Shown: positions 36,384 to 47,468 of the stretch, piece by piece
Position numbering within the stretch: position 1 is the stretch's first letter
Layout of the letters: each line of letters begins with the position of its first letter
Assembly (NCBI GenBank): GCA_964507045.1
Contig: CAZDOO010000014.1
Span: forward strand, 1 to 64,000
DNA: 64,000 nt
DNA from: UBA8199 sp964507045
GTDB lineage: Bacteria; Verrucomicrobiota; Verrucomicrobiia; Limisphaerales; UBA8199
Reading direction: 5' to 3'
Notes under the pieces: model-generated
The model's database searches: none
Seen by the model: the letters and a program-made list of their open reading frames with translations, nothing else
Told to the model about the DNA's origin: nothing
Position numbers and translations under genes: made by a program

Positions 36384-37352
36384 CTATTGGGTATAGGGCT
36401 CGTGGAAAGGCTCCGGCCCCGGGAAGGTCTTTTCGACACAGCCGTGGCAGGGCGCGTTGACACCGATGCACCAATGGCCGGGATGCGCCCCAGGCGGAGA
36501 GACGCCACCGATACCGTTCCACGCGGCCTGACAGCGGGACTTGGCGAACGGACCGCGGCACCCGAGATTCTGCAGGCAATGCCCATCCTCGCCAAAATTC
36601 AGAGCGAGCGGCGTGCTCGTAAAATTGGGATTGCGGGGACACTTGTTGTGAATCACCGGGACTTCCGGCGAGCCATCAAAGCCGGTCGAATAGAGCGCCG
36701 TGGGGCGCCCGTCGGCATCGAGCGGAACAGGGTTGCCGAGCAGCAACTGGACGATGGCCCAGACCACCCAATCCGGATTGGCCGGGCAACCTGAGATATT
36801 GATCGTAGCTCGGCCAGTGAACTGATGAACGCCCATCGCTCCAGTGGGATTTGACCCCGAAGCGGGGATGCCGCCGAAGCTGGCGCAAGTGCCAACGCAA
36901 ACGGTGACGAGCGCCCGAGCCGTTAGCTCCTGAACCGCCTGCTGATAGGTGACATCCTGCCCGGCATATTTCCAGACAACGCAGGCATGTCCGTCGTAAG
37001 CGGTCGGCACAGCCCCTTCGAGCACCAGAACATAACCGCCCTTGTTATAGGCTTGCTTGAGGGCCGAAACAGCGGTCTCACCCGCTGCGCTCATGATGGT
37101 GGGATGGAAGACAAGGTTGATGGCATTACCCACAACGTCCACCACATCCGCCGGTTGTCCCGGCACATCTGAAATCCGGTTTAGGAACGAGACCGAGCAA
37201 CCGGTACAGGAACTGCCGTTGAGCCAGATGACCGATGGTGCGCTCGGATTGGCGAGAGCCTCACTTAGCAGGCGCAATTTGAGCGCGTCCAGACCCAGCA
37301 CACCTGCGGACAGCGTGCAATACTTCAGGAAGCTTCGGCGAGATACAGACAT
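36384..37352 (-). CDS. Periplasmic [NiFe] hydrogenase small subunit with Tat signal
   Basis: Electron-transfer subunit with three Fe-S clusters, 322 residues. Tat leader SRRSFLKYCTLSAGVLGL. Proximal cluster ligands: NGSSCTGCSVSF, VCVGTCASFGG and ISGCPANPDW. Distal cluster: HNKCPRN, then HCLQNLGCRGPFA. Medial cluster: HWCIGVNAPCHGCVEK. The protein ends soon after (FPGPEPFHEPYTQ), without the C-terminal membrane anchor of HyaA-type subunits, and no cytochrome b gene is adjacent. The electron acceptor is therefore not evident; a soluble cytochrome c or a partner encoded elsewhere is possible. Confidence 0.93.
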   Translation of the reverse strand: MSVSRRSFLKYCTLSAGVLGLDALKLRLLSEALANPSAPSVIWLNGSSCTGCSVSFLNRISDVPGQPADVVDVVGNAINLVFHPTIMSAAGETAVSALKQAYNKGGYVLVLEGAVPTAYDGHACVVWKYAGQDVTYQQAVQELTARALVTVCVGTCASFGGIPASGSNPTGAMGVHQFTGRATINISGCPANPDWVVWAIVQLLLGNPVPLDADGRPTALYSTGFDGSPEVPVIHNKCPRNPNFTSTPLALNFGEDGHCLQNLGCRGPFAKSRCQAAWNGIGGVSPPGAHPGHWCIGVNAPCHGCVEKTFPGPEPFHEPYTQ

Positions 37353-37741
37353 AAGGCATTGCTTTCTTATCTATCCGAGTTACTGCTGAAGCTACAAACA
37401 ACATTTATGAATAATACTTATGCAGCACGTAACCGGCGCTTTGTTTCTAAGCCTGAATGACCGCCCCGGCTCCACCAATCTTGCCAAATTTTAACCCTGT
37501 ATTGACCCCCAAAAAGTATGCCCGACCCCACCCCGCCGGAGGGGTATTCTGGAGTTGTGTTCATCCTGCTTTGAAACGGCAGGCTTCCTCTCATGACTTG
37601 AGATGCAGGCAAGGCCGTTGCATCGTGGTGCCAACCCGAATTGGTTAAGCCTCCCGACAACGGCATCGAATTGTAGGGTGGCTGATTTCACAGTTGTCTG
37701 GTACTACTGAGGAATCGCGCGAGTAATTGACCCGACCCCAT
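37353..37741. other. Divergent intergenic region
   Basis: About 390 nt between the hydrogenase small-subunit gene (minus) and the VIT-type gene (plus). The first 60 nt upstream of the hydrogenase are AT-rich (around 37385-37425) and are the likely promoter region, but no clear -35/-10 pair stands out. No gene or structured repeat was recognised. Confidence 0.4.
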
Positions 37742-38437
37742 ATGCACACGTTATATCACCGGGAAGAACACTTTCGAGGCGGCGAGACGGTCAAGGACAT
37801 AGTAATCGGCATGTCGGACGGCCTGACCGTGCCATTCGCGCTGGCGGCAGGCATCTCAGGGGCTATCAGCGCGGCCCACATTGTTGTCACTGCGGGCTTT
37901 GCGGAGATCGCCGCCGGCTCGATCGCGATGGGCCTTGGCGGTTACCTGGCCGCCCGGAGCGAGGCGGAGCACTACCATAGCGAGCTGGCAAGGGAAGAAG
38001 CCGAAATCCGCGAAAAGCCGGAAGCCGAGGCGGAGGAAGTAGCTGAGTTCTTCCGTCAGTACGGGCTGGCGGATGCTGATTACCGCCCGGTTGTCGAGGG
38101 CTTGCGCACCAAACCGAAGGCATGGCGGGACTTCATGATGCGCTTCGAGTTGGGCCTGGAGGAACCCGATCCGAAGCGGGCGCTACAGAGTGCAGTAACG
38201 ATTGCGGCATCCTACATCGTGGGGGGGATCATTCCACTCGCCCCGTATATCGCCTGCCACAACATTAGGACCGCCTTTTGCTTCTCCGTCGTGTTCACGC
38301 TGGTGGCGCTGGGGGTGTTCGGCTTCGCAAAGGGGAAGTTCACGGGCGTCTCCGGGATCAGGAGCGCCCTGCAAACGATACTGGTTGGAGGGCTGGCCGC
38401 CGGGGTTGCGTATGCGCTGGCCAAACTGATTTCCTAG
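37742..38437 (+). CDS. VIT1/CCC1-family iron/manganese transporter
   Basis: A 231-residue membrane protein. The N-terminal VIT block is clear (DIVIGMSDGLTVPFALAAGI, then IVVTAGFAEIAAGSIAMGLG, GGYLAARSEAEHY). A cytoplasmic helical metal-binding domain rich in Glu covers residues ~75-140. Three C-terminal membrane segments follow (ASYIVGGIIPLAPYIA, FCFSVVFTLVALGVFGFAKG, ILVGGLAAGVAYALAKLI). Members export or sequester Fe2+/Mn2+. The ATG at 37742 is used; there is no strong Shine-Dalgarno sequence. Confidence 0.88.
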   Translation: MHTLYHREEHFRGGETVKDIVIGMSDGLTVPFALAAGISGAISAAHIVVTAGFAEIAAGSIAMGLGGYLAARSEAEHYHSELAREEAEIREKPEAEAEEVAEFFRQYGLADADYRPVVEGLRTKPKAWRDFMMRFELGLEEPDPKRALQSAVTIAASYIVGGIIPLAPYIACHNIRTAFCFSVVFTLVALGVFGFAKGKFTGVSGIRSALQTILVGGLAAGVAYALAKLIS

Positions 38438-38459
38438 AACGGGGTTGTTATCATCAACC

Positions 38460-38792
38460 ATGTTCGCACAACGAAGCAATCACGGGCGCTGTCCCGTCGC
38501 GGACGGGATTGAGCGGAAAACATTGGTTTTCGGCGAAAACACGGTGATGACCGAGTTTCGGCTGCGCAAAGGCGCTATCCTGCCTCGCCATTCCCATGTC
38601 CACGAGCAAACCGGCTACTTGGTAGTGGGTCGTATGCGGCTGCTCATTGGGACTGAGCATTACGAGGCGCAAAGCGGCGATAGCTGGTGTATCCCCGGAG
38701 GAGTCGAGCATAGCGCAGACATCCTTGAGGACTCGGTGGCAGTTGAAGTGTTCTCGCCAGTCAGAAGTGATTACCTGCCCGGACAGGAGTAA
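38460..38792 (+). CDS. Small cupin-domain protein
   Basis: A 110-residue single-domain cupin. Motif 1 is LPRHSHVHEQTGYLVVGRMR (two His and a downstream Glu as metal ligands) and motif 2 is SWCIPGGVEHSADILEDS (His ligand). Such proteins bind a divalent metal and act as small enzymes or sensors; the substrate is unknown. It starts 22 nt after the VIT-type gene in the same direction, so co-transcription is likely. Confidence 0.8.
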   Translation: MFAQRSNHGRCPVADGIERKTLVFGENTVMTEFRLRKGAILPRHSHVHEQTGYLVVGRMRLLIGTEHYEAQSGDSWCIPGGVEHSADILEDSVAVEVFSPVRSDYLPGQE

Positions 38793-38915
38793 AGACCAAG
38801 TCGGCTCCGAACGGCCGAAAGCGCGTTGGCTCCAGCCCGCAACCCCGGGGACCTGCGCCGGAATGTGTCGCGCTTGGGCTTGTATTTTGGATCGCGATCG
38901 CGAAATGCTGAAGGC

Positions 38916-40520
38916 ATGACACTGAATCGCAGGGCGTTTCTCAAACAGGTCGGGGTCGGCGCGGCTGGCGTGGGTCTGCTGTCGCTGGTGCCCGGGTGCC
39001 AGACAGCCCCCCAAGCGGACGGCTCGAGCAAGCTTCCGCGCAGCACGCCGGAGGCGGAGGGGGTATCCTCGGCGGGCATCCTGGCGTTTCTTGATGCGCT
39101 CCGACATAGCAAACACGAAATGCACAGCTTCATGCTGGTGCGGCATGGCCGGGTGGTTGCCGAGGGGTGGTGGACGCCTTATGGCCCGCAGTTCAACCAC
39201 ACGCTGTATTCCTTGAGCAAGAGCTTCACTTCCACGGCGGTGGGATTCGCCGTAGCGAAAAACCGGCTCCGAGTGGATGACCCAGTGGTGTCCTTCTTCC
39301 CCAAGGACCTGCCCCAAACCGTCAGCGAACACCTCGCGGCTTTGCGCGTGAAGGATTTGCTGACCATGTCCGTCGGCCACGCGAAGGAGCCGACGTCATC
39401 AATGGTGGAGGAGGCGGACTGGATCAAGGCCTTCCTGGCCTGGCCCATCCCCAACCCGCCGGGAACCCGGTTCCTCTACAACAGCGGCGCCACTTACATG
39501 CTGTCGGCTATCGTGCAGCAAGTAACGGGACAGAGGATTTACGATTACCTGCGGCCCCGGCTGTTCCAACCGCTCGGCATTCGGGGTGCCCAGTGGGAAA
39601 CGTGCCCGCGCGGCATCAACGTTGGGGGCTGGGGCCTGAGTATTCCAACGGAAGGCCTCGCCAAGTTTGGCCAGTTATACTTGCAGCAGGGCGTCTGGCA
39701 GGGCCGGCAGATACTTCCCGCCCAATGGGTAACGGAGGCGACCACATTCAAAATCCAGCAGCCGGCACCCGGCCAGCCGGTGCGACCGATCGGCCAAAAC
39801 GACTGGTTGCAGGGCTACTGCTACCAGTTCTGGCGCTGCCGACATAATGCTTTCCGCGGTGACGGCGCTTTCGGGCAGCTCATGGTCGTAATGCCGGAGC
39901 AGGAAGCGGTGCTTGCAATTACCGCCGAGACCAGCGACATGCAAGGCGAGCTGGATCTGGTCTGGGAGCACCTGTTGCCGGCAATGAAACCAACACCCTT
40001 GCCCCGCGACCGGCGCTCAGAGTCCCGGTTGCGGCAAACGCTCGGTTCCCTGGTCCTGCCCCCTCCGCAAGGTCAAGCTTCCTCGCCTTGGGCGAGCCGC
40101 ATCTCCCACAAAGTCTTCAAGCTCGACGGCAACGAATTAGGCCTGGAAAGAGCAAGCTTCGGGTTTCACGGAGATGCCTGCGTCTTCAAATTGAGCGACC
40201 GCCAAACTGCGCACGCCATTGAGTGCGGCGTTGGACAATGGCGTCTTGGCGAAACCGCGCTGCCGGGCACTCCACCGAGATTGATTTCCGGCGGCGCACC
40301 ACCTCAAGGGACAAAGTCCAAGCTCGCAGCCAGTGGAACGTGGGTGGACCCAAAGACGTTCGTGATCGTCTTTCGTTACTACGAGACCCCCCACCACGAC
40401 ACGGTGACCTGCAACTTTGACGACAACCAAGTGAGAATCACCTTCATGAACAGCATGGCCCAAATGAGCGCCCGTCCCAAGGATAGGCGCCCCCTGCTGC
40501 AAGGAAAAACGCCAGGATGA
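38916..40520 (+). CDS. Serine hydrolase of the beta-lactamase/class C family, Tat lipoprotein
   Basis: A 534-residue exported protein. Leader NRRAFLKQVGVGAAGVGLLS with lipobox SLVPGC implies Tat export and lipidation. The catalytic domain has YSLSKSFTS (SxxK nucleophile motif, near residue 107), YNSGATYMLSAIV (Tyr motif) and GWGLSIPTEGLAKFGQLYLQ, as in class C beta-lactamase and esterase-like proteins. A C-terminal beta-rich domain (~370-534) is of unknown role. It probably acts on cell-wall peptides or esters. GAAGG-like GAAGG precedes the ATG at 38916. Its stop directly abuts the stop of the convergent carboxypeptidase gene. Confidence 0.8.
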   Translation: MTLNRRAFLKQVGVGAAGVGLLSLVPGCQTAPQADGSSKLPRSTPEAEGVSSAGILAFLDALRHSKHEMHSFMLVRHGRVVAEGWWTPYGPQFNHTLYSLSKSFTSTAVGFAVAKNRLRVDDPVVSFFPKDLPQTVSEHLAALRVKDLLTMSVGHAKEPTSSMVEEADWIKAFLAWPIPNPPGTRFLYNSGATYMLSAIVQQVTGQRIYDYLRPRLFQPLGIRGAQWETCPRGINVGGWGLSIPTEGLAKFGQLYLQQGVWQGRQILPAQWVTEATTFKIQQPAPGQPVRPIGQNDWLQGYCYQFWRCRHNAFRGDGAFGQLMVVMPEQEAVLAITAETSDMQGELDLVWEHLLPAMKPTPLPRDRRSESRLRQTLGSLVLPPPQGQASSPWASRISHKVFKLDGNELGLERASFGFHGDACVFKLSDRQTAHAIECGVGQWRLGETALPGTPPRLISGGAPPQGTKSKLAASGTWVDPKTFVIVFRYYETPHHDTVTCNFDDNQVRITFMNSMAQMSARPKDRRPLLQGKTPG

Positions 40521-41486
40521 CTACTTCTTTGGGCCTTTGACCGGCGCTGCCGCCGGTGGGGCAGCCGGCGACGCGGCTCCCTGATCCGTTGCGGGCAACG
40601 CGGCAAAGCCCTTGGCCACCAATTCCGCTGCCTTCGCATCACGCACCTTGATGCTGGTGCTGTCGAGCACGACCACAATCACCCGCTGGCCGCGGCGAGC
40701 CGCGGTAACTGCGATGGAGTAGCCCGATTGCGCAATGTAGCCTGTCTTTAGTCCATCACACCCTTCAACGTGGCCGAGCAGATGGTTGTGCGTGCGCATC
40801 TGGACCGTTCTCCCGGGAACATTCGGTCGGAACGGGTGCTCGCGGGTCGAGGTGTAGCGCAAGGTGTCACGGTGCTTGAGCAATTCACGGCAAAGGAGCG
40901 ACAGGTCCCGGGCGGTGGTGACATCATGCTCCTGGCCCGCCGCGGGCGGCAGGCCGTGGACGGAGTGAAATACCGTGCTGGCCATGCCAAGTTCTCTAGC
41001 TCGTCGGTTCATGAGTTCGATGAATCCGTCAGTGCTTCCCGCGACCTTCTCGGCGAGAGCCACCGCCGCGTCGTTGGCAGATTGAACCATCAGCGCGTAT
41101 AGCATCTCGTCCACGGGGAACGACTCCTTCTCGGCCAGCCAGACTTGCGAGCCGCCGGTCTTGGAGGCCTTGGCACTGACCGGCACCTGGTCCTGAAACG
41201 ATAGCTGCTTCTGCTCGATCTTCTCCAGGATGATTAGCAAATCCATGAGTTTCAGAACACTTGCCGGGTAACCTTTCACATCGGCCTGATCTTCATACAG
41301 GACCTTGCCGGTCGCGGCGTCCAGGACAATGGCCCCCAGCCAAGGGTCCCGCGAGATCGGCTTCCGGCCTGTTGATTTGGCAGGCGACGGGGCTTTAGCG
41401 CTGGTCCTGGTCGCAGCGGCCGCAACGGCCGGTTGTGCGCATAGCAGCACCAACAGCCCGACGATCAAAGTATTCAATAGCTTCAT
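40521..41486 (-). CDS. D-alanyl-D-alanine carboxypeptidase (peptidase S11, DacA-like)
   Basis: Trims the terminal D-Ala of peptidoglycan stem peptides in the periplasm. Signal peptide LLNTLIVGLLVLLCAQPAVA. All S11 motifs are present: SxxK in PASVLKLMDLL, SxN in VQSANDAAVALAEKV, and KTG in DGLKTGYIAQSGYS. At 321 residues it lacks the long C-terminal PBP5 domain and ends in an Ala/Pro-rich tail. The ATG at 41486 is chosen because the signal peptide begins there; the open frame upstream is low-complexity Arg/Pro sequence. Confidence 0.9.
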   Translation of the reverse strand: MKLLNTLIVGLLVLLCAQPAVAAAATRTSAKAPSPAKSTGRKPISRDPWLGAIVLDAATGKVLYEDQADVKGYPASVLKLMDLLIILEKIEQKQLSFQDQVPVSAKASKTGGSQVWLAEKESFPVDEMLYALMVQSANDAAVALAEKVAGSTDGFIELMNRRARELGMASTVFHSVHGLPPAAGQEHDVTTARDLSLLCRELLKHRDTLRYTSTREHPFRPNVPGRTVQMRTHNHLLGHVEGCDGLKTGYIAQSGYSIAVTAARRGQRVIVVVLDSTSIKVRDAKAAELVAKGFAALPATDQGAASPAAPPAAAPVKGPKK

Positions 41487-41614
41487 TGTCTTCAGAGTTT
41501 GCTTCGGCCGCACAGCTTCTTGATGAGAGGAGTACCGGTCAAGCCGGCATTTCTCGCGCTTCCGGTTGAGCGCGCGCCGGCTCCTGCAACTCGAACGGCT
41601 GCCGCGCAGCGGTG

Positions 41615-42886
41615 TCAGACGCGCGTGGTCACGAGCACAATGCCCTGGCCGGGGCGCAGCGCGTAATGGAAGGGCTCGTGGATGTATTCCAGCGGGTATT
41701 CCGGGGACACGTCGCGCAGCGGGGCCCCCGCCTGGACGAAGTGGCGGAAATGGTCCGTGTGGAACTCCTGATGCTGGTGTGGGTCCTTGTTTAGAATCAG
41801 CAGCGCCTCGTCCTTGTGCTTCACGGAGGCCTTCCACATTAGCAGGATATTTGGATTCTCGCAGGGGAAAACACTGGTCAGGCTCTCCTCATGAAAGACG
41901 GCGTGGCCCTTCTTGATCGCGTTCACCTTCGCGATATAGGGGGCCAGGTCCACGTCCGTCTTTTCCCAGTCCGCCGGGGTAGTGTGGATCACATGCAGGG
42001 GCTTGCGGAAGCCGCGCTCGAAGCCCAGCGGCATCATGACCCCGGCGGAAAACAGGGCGGCAAAGAGGTAACGCTGCTTGAGCCCGTGCAGGTTGCCGTT
42101 CAATTCCTCGCACAGGCGCGGCGTGTCGTGGCTCTCGGGAAAGCTGATGGAGCGCGTGGTCTCGCGGATGAGGTTGTATTGCTCAATCAGCCACCAACTC
42201 TGGAAGTCCCACCATTTGGAGCTGTTGAAGACGTAATCAAAGCCGGCGCGCGCGGTGTCGAGTGTCTGGTCGGCAGAGCAACCGAGCGTTTCGGCGACAA
42301 AACAGGTGTGGGGATGCCGGGCCTGCACGTCGCGGATCAGCCGATGCCAGAAGTCGCGCGGGACCTGATAGGCAGCGTCGCAGCGAAACCCTTCAAAGCC
42401 AAGCGCCAGCAGATGCTCGACCACGCTCAGGCAATAGCGGTAGAGCCCTTCCGGATCGCGCGTGTGCCGGTGATCGAATTGGGCCAAGTCCTTCCAGACC
42501 ACCTTCTCGCCGTTATGCTGGCAGAAGGAGTTGGCGATCTGCCCACCCGGCTCGCGAACAAACCATTCCGGGTGTTCGCGTGTCAGGCCGGAGTCAATCG
42601 CGCTGTGGTTGATGACCAGGTCAATCATCAGCTTCAAGCCCGCGGTACGGGCCTGCGCGATCATTTGCCGCACCTGAGCTTCGGGCGGCGCAGCGCTCTG
42701 CGGGTCCAGCAGCGCCGGGTTGAAGCGGAAGTAGTCGGCGATCGAGTAGAGGCTGCGCGAGGCGCCTGGCTGCTGAATCGGGTTGACGTACACCCAGTCG
42801 AAGCCCATCGCCGCGGCCCGGGTGAAGTGCTCGCTCCACCGGGGAAACGGCCCGGCCAGAAGCGGGAAAAGGTTATAGAGCGTCAT
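41615..42886 (-). CDS. Alpha-amylase (GH13) family protein
   Basis: A 423-residue cytoplasmic GH13 barrel without signal peptide. Conserved regions: MIDLVINHSAIDS (region I), GFEGFRCDAAYQVP (region II, nucleophile Asp), CFVAETLG (region III, Glu) and SFPESHDTPRLCEE (region IV, His-Asp). The segment VYVNPIQQPGASRSLYSIAD and the small C-terminal domain are reminiscent of the GlgE and maltosyltransferase-related subgroup, but it is shorter and the exact specificity cannot be set. It lies 10 nt downstream of tyrS on the same strand. Confidence 0.82.
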   Translation of the reverse strand: MTLYNLFPLLAGPFPRWSEHFTRAAAMGFDWVYVNPIQQPGASRSLYSIADYFRFNPALLDPQSAAPPEAQVRQMIAQARTAGLKLMIDLVINHSAIDSGLTREHPEWFVREPGGQIANSFCQHNGEKVVWKDLAQFDHRHTRDPEGLYRYCLSVVEHLLALGFEGFRCDAAYQVPRDFWHRLIRDVQARHPHTCFVAETLGCSADQTLDTARAGFDYVFNSSKWWDFQSWWLIEQYNLIRETTRSISFPESHDTPRLCEELNGNLHGLKQRYLFAALFSAGVMMPLGFERGFRKPLHVIHTTPADWEKTDVDLAPYIAKVNAIKKGHAVFHEESLTSVFPCENPNILLMWKASVKHKDEALLILNKDPHQHQEFHTDHFRHFVQAGAPLRDVSPEYPLEYIHEPFHYALRPGQGIVLVTTRV

Positions 42887-42896
42887 GGATCCCGGC

Positions 42897-44177
42897 TCAC
42901 TTCGCCGTCACCACCACGTAGTTGCGCTTGCCTTTGCGCAGAAGCAGGTGCTTGCCGAATAGCAAATCCTTGGCTGTGACCGCGCGCTGGAAACTCCCTT
43001 CGCGCTGGTTGTTCATGTAAACACCGCCGCCTTCGATATCCTTGCGCGCCTGGCCCTTGGAAGGGCAGAGGCCGCCGTGCACCAGGAGTTCGACGAGCGG
43101 CTTGCCCGCGCCGTCGAGTTCGGCGCTGCCGATTTCCTTCGTGGGCACCTCGCCCACGATCTCGTTGAAGGTGGTTTCCGAGACGCCGGCGAGGTCGCCG
43201 CCGAACAGGATCTCGCTGGCGCGCATCGCCTCGGCCGTGGCCGCCGGGCCGTGGAACAGGTCGGTGATGGCCCGGGCCAGCGCCTTGTGGGCAATGCGGG
43301 CGCCCGGGTTTTCGGCATGTTGCTTTTCCAGCGCGGCGATTTCGTCCTGGCTGAGGAAGGTGAAGTACTTCAGGTAACGGACCACGTCGCGGTCGTCGGT
43401 GCGAATCCAAAACTGGTAGAACCGGTAGACGCTGGTCCGGGCGGGGTCAAGCCACACGGCGCCGGCGGCGGTCTTGCCGAACTTGGAGCCATCGGCGTTG
43501 GTGATCAGCGGCAGGGTAAGGCCATAGACCGTGCGACCGAGCTTCTTGCGCGTGAGATCAATCCCCGCGGTGATGTTGCCCCATTGGTCGCTGCCGCCGA
43601 TCTGCAGCTCGCAGTTGTGGTCCCGGCAAAGGACGAAGAAGTCGAACGCCTGGAGGAGCATGTAGCTGAACTCGGTGTAGCTGATGCCCGCCTCGCGGTC
43701 TTCCATGCGGGCGCGAACACTTTCCTTGGCGACCATCTGGTTGACGGAAAAGTGCTTGCCGATGTCGCGCAGAAAGTCGAGGAAGCTGATCGGGGCGGTC
43801 CAAGTGGAGTTGTCAAGCAGGCGGGCGGGATTGGCCGGCGTGTCGAAGTCGAGCAGGCGGCGGAGCTGCTGCTTCACCTTGGCGATGTTGTTGGCAAGGA
43901 CTTCCTTCGTGAGCAGTTGCCGCTCCTGGGTCTTGCCGCTGGGATCGCCAATAGAGCCGGTGGCTCCGCCGGCCAGCGGCAGGGGATGGTGACCGTGGAG
44001 TTGAAACCGGCGCAGCGCCAGCAGGGGCACCAGGTGGCCGACATGCAGGCTGTCGGCGGTCGGGTCAAAGCCGCAATACACGGTGATCGGGCCGGCGCTG
44101 ACGCGCCTGGCCAGTTCCGGTGCGTCCGTGCAGTCGGTCAGCAAACCGCGCCATTGGAGTTCATCCAGAATGTTCAT
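42897..44177 (-). CDS. tyrS: Tyrosyl-tRNA synthetase
   Basis: Charges tRNA-Tyr. A class I synthetase of 426 residues: YCGFDPTADSLHVGHLVPLL carries the HIGH-type motif (HVGH), GGATGSIGDPSGK and QIGGSDQWGNI are TyrRS hallmarks, and NADGSKFGKT is the KMSKS equivalent. The C-terminal S4-like RNA-binding domain covers ~355-426 (GLCPSKGQARKDIEGGGVYM). Full length and normal. Confidence 0.97.
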   Translation of the reverse strand: MNILDELQWRGLLTDCTDAPELARRVSAGPITVYCGFDPTADSLHVGHLVPLLALRRFQLHGHHPLPLAGGATGSIGDPSGKTQERQLLTKEVLANNIAKVKQQLRRLLDFDTPANPARLLDNSTWTAPISFLDFLRDIGKHFSVNQMVAKESVRARMEDREAGISYTEFSYMLLQAFDFFVLCRDHNCELQIGGSDQWGNITAGIDLTRKKLGRTVYGLTLPLITNADGSKFGKTAAGAVWLDPARTSVYRFYQFWIRTDDRDVVRYLKYFTFLSQDEIAALEKQHAENPGARIAHKALARAITDLFHGPAATAEAMRASEILFGGDLAGVSETTFNEIVGEVPTKEIGSAELDGAGKPLVELLVHGGLCPSKGQARKDIEGGGVYMNNQREGSFQRAVTAKDLLFGKHLLLRKGKRNYVVVTAK

Positions 44178-44213
44178 CTGGCAGAGAGTAGCCGATTGCA
44201 GAACGATTTCCAG

Positions 44214-45164
44214 TCAGTTCACCACGTTCTGCGGTTTGCCCTGGAGGAAGGCACGGACGTTCTCGACCGCGATCTGCATCAGGCGCGCGCGGGCGGCGCG
44301 GGTGGCCCAGGCCAGGTGGGGCGTGATGATGCAGTTGCGGGCGGTGAACAGCGGATTGCCGGCGGGCGGAGGTTCGACGGCAAGAACATCCAAAGCGGCG
44401 CCGGCGAGCCGGCCGGAGTTCAGGGCCTCGGCCAAGGCCGGCTCGTCCACCAGCGGGCCGCGGCTGGTGTTGAGCAGGAGCGCGGTCGGCTTCATCAGCG
44501 CCAGGCGGCGGGCATTAACGAGGTTGGCGGTTTGCGGCGTGAGCGGACAATGCAGGCTCACAATGTCGCTTTGGCGGAACAGGGTGTCGGGCTCGACCAG
44601 GCAAACGAAGGGCGGAGCAGCCCCGGCAGCGGGGTCGCAGGCGAGCACCTTGAGCCCAAAGGCTGCGGCCAGGTCGGCCACCGCCCGGCCAATGCGGCCA
44701 AAGCCCACAATCCCGAGGGTGAGTCCCTCCAGCTCAATGAGCGGAAAATCCCAATAGCAGAAGTCGGTGTTGCGGGTCCAGCGGCCCTCGCGGACGGTCT
44801 GGGCGTGGTGGCCAACGTGGTGGGCCAGTTCGAGGAGCAGCGCGAAAGTCATTTGCGCCACGGACTTTGTGCCGTAGGTGGGCACATTGGTCACCGGGAT
44901 GCCGCGAGCGCGGGCGGCAGCGAGGTCCACGACGTTGGTGCCGGTCGCGAGCACGCCGATATATTTGAGCCGGGGCAGCTTTGGCAGGTCGGCACCGGCG
45001 AGCAGGGTCTTGTTGGTCAGCAGGATTTCAGCCCCGGCGGCGCGAGGGAGCAGTTGGGCCGGCGGGGTCCGATCATAAACCTCGCAACGCCCGAGGGCTT
45101 TCAGTTCCGCCCAACTCAGGTCGCCCGGGTTCAAGGTGAATCCATCCAGAACAACGATTTGCAT
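44214..45164 (-). CDS. D-isomer-specific 2-hydroxyacid dehydrogenase (glycerate/hydroxypyruvate reductase-like)
   Basis: NAD(P)H-dependent reductase of 2-oxo acids, 316 residues. Rossmann motif LGIVGFGRIGRAVADLAAAF, catalytic Arg in LLNTSRGPLVDEPALAEAL, the Glu in ALDVLAVEPPPAGNPL, and catalytic His in ITPHLAWATRAARARLM. The N-terminal block TNKTLLAGADLPKLPRLKYI matches glycerate dehydrogenases. It starts 4 nt after the rpoD stop and is likely co-transcribed with rpoD. Confidence 0.88.
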   Translation of the reverse strand: MQIVVLDGFTLNPGDLSWAELKALGRCEVYDRTPPAQLLPRAAGAEILLTNKTLLAGADLPKLPRLKYIGVLATGTNVVDLAAARARGIPVTNVPTYGTKSVAQMTFALLLELAHHVGHHAQTVREGRWTRNTDFCYWDFPLIELEGLTLGIVGFGRIGRAVADLAAAFGLKVLACDPAAGAAPPFVCLVEPDTLFRQSDIVSLHCPLTPQTANLVNARRLALMKPTALLLNTSRGPLVDEPALAEALNSGRLAGAALDVLAVEPPPAGNPLFTARNCIITPHLAWATRAARARLMQIAVENVRAFLQGKPQNVVN

Positions 45165-45168
45165 CCGG

Positions 45169-47007
<1,839 letters not shown>

Positions 47008-47220
47008 AATAGTGCACAACCCAATGCGTCGGTGGTTTCCAGGAACAGCCGGGGCCGCCACAAAGCAGCCGCTCCATCTTTCCCAAGCCCGACCGATCCG
47101 AAGGAGACCGGGGCGAAGCATACAGGTTCGCGGATATTCTCAAAGCACTAAACGCGCCGCGGAGCGCCCTCGCTCAAAAGAATTCCCCTTCTTCCAGGCA
47201 AGCGATTATCTTCGGCACCG

Positions 47221-47437
47221 ATGATGACGAAGACCGCGACCGCGTCCGAACCCGCCGCGCACGATCCCTACGCCGTGCTGCGGAATCGGGACGTGGCGCT
47301 CTACCTCATCGGTCGCCTACTGGCTCGGCCCAGTGGTTTCCGTCGTCTCCGGCGGGATCGGCACCCTTCTGGTGGTGCTGGCGGTGGCCGCCCTCTGGCC
47401 TGATCTCCGGAAATACGGGCGGCTGGACGCCGGGTGA
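47221..47437 (+). pseudogene. Internally deleted MFS transporter remnant
   Basis: The first frame reads DPYAVLRNRDVALYLIGR, the usual N-terminus of an MFS exporter (EntS/DHA3-like). After it, from 47318, a different frame reads YWLGPVVSVVSGGIGTLLVV, then LAVAALWPDLRKYGRLDAG and a stop at 47437, which is the usual C-terminus of the same family. About 350 intervening residues are missing, and the two ends are out of frame (~20 N-terminal residues joined to ~40 C-terminal ones). A 60-residue read-through frame exists but is an artefact of the deletion. Confidence 0.75.
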
Positions 47438-47468
47438 AGAGCGCCCAGCCTGCAAGAGTGGTTCTCCG

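Noticed and set aside
47221..47403. A genuine 60-residue small protein
   Set aside because: The two ends match N- and C-termini of one MFS family in different frames, so it is a deletion pseudogene.
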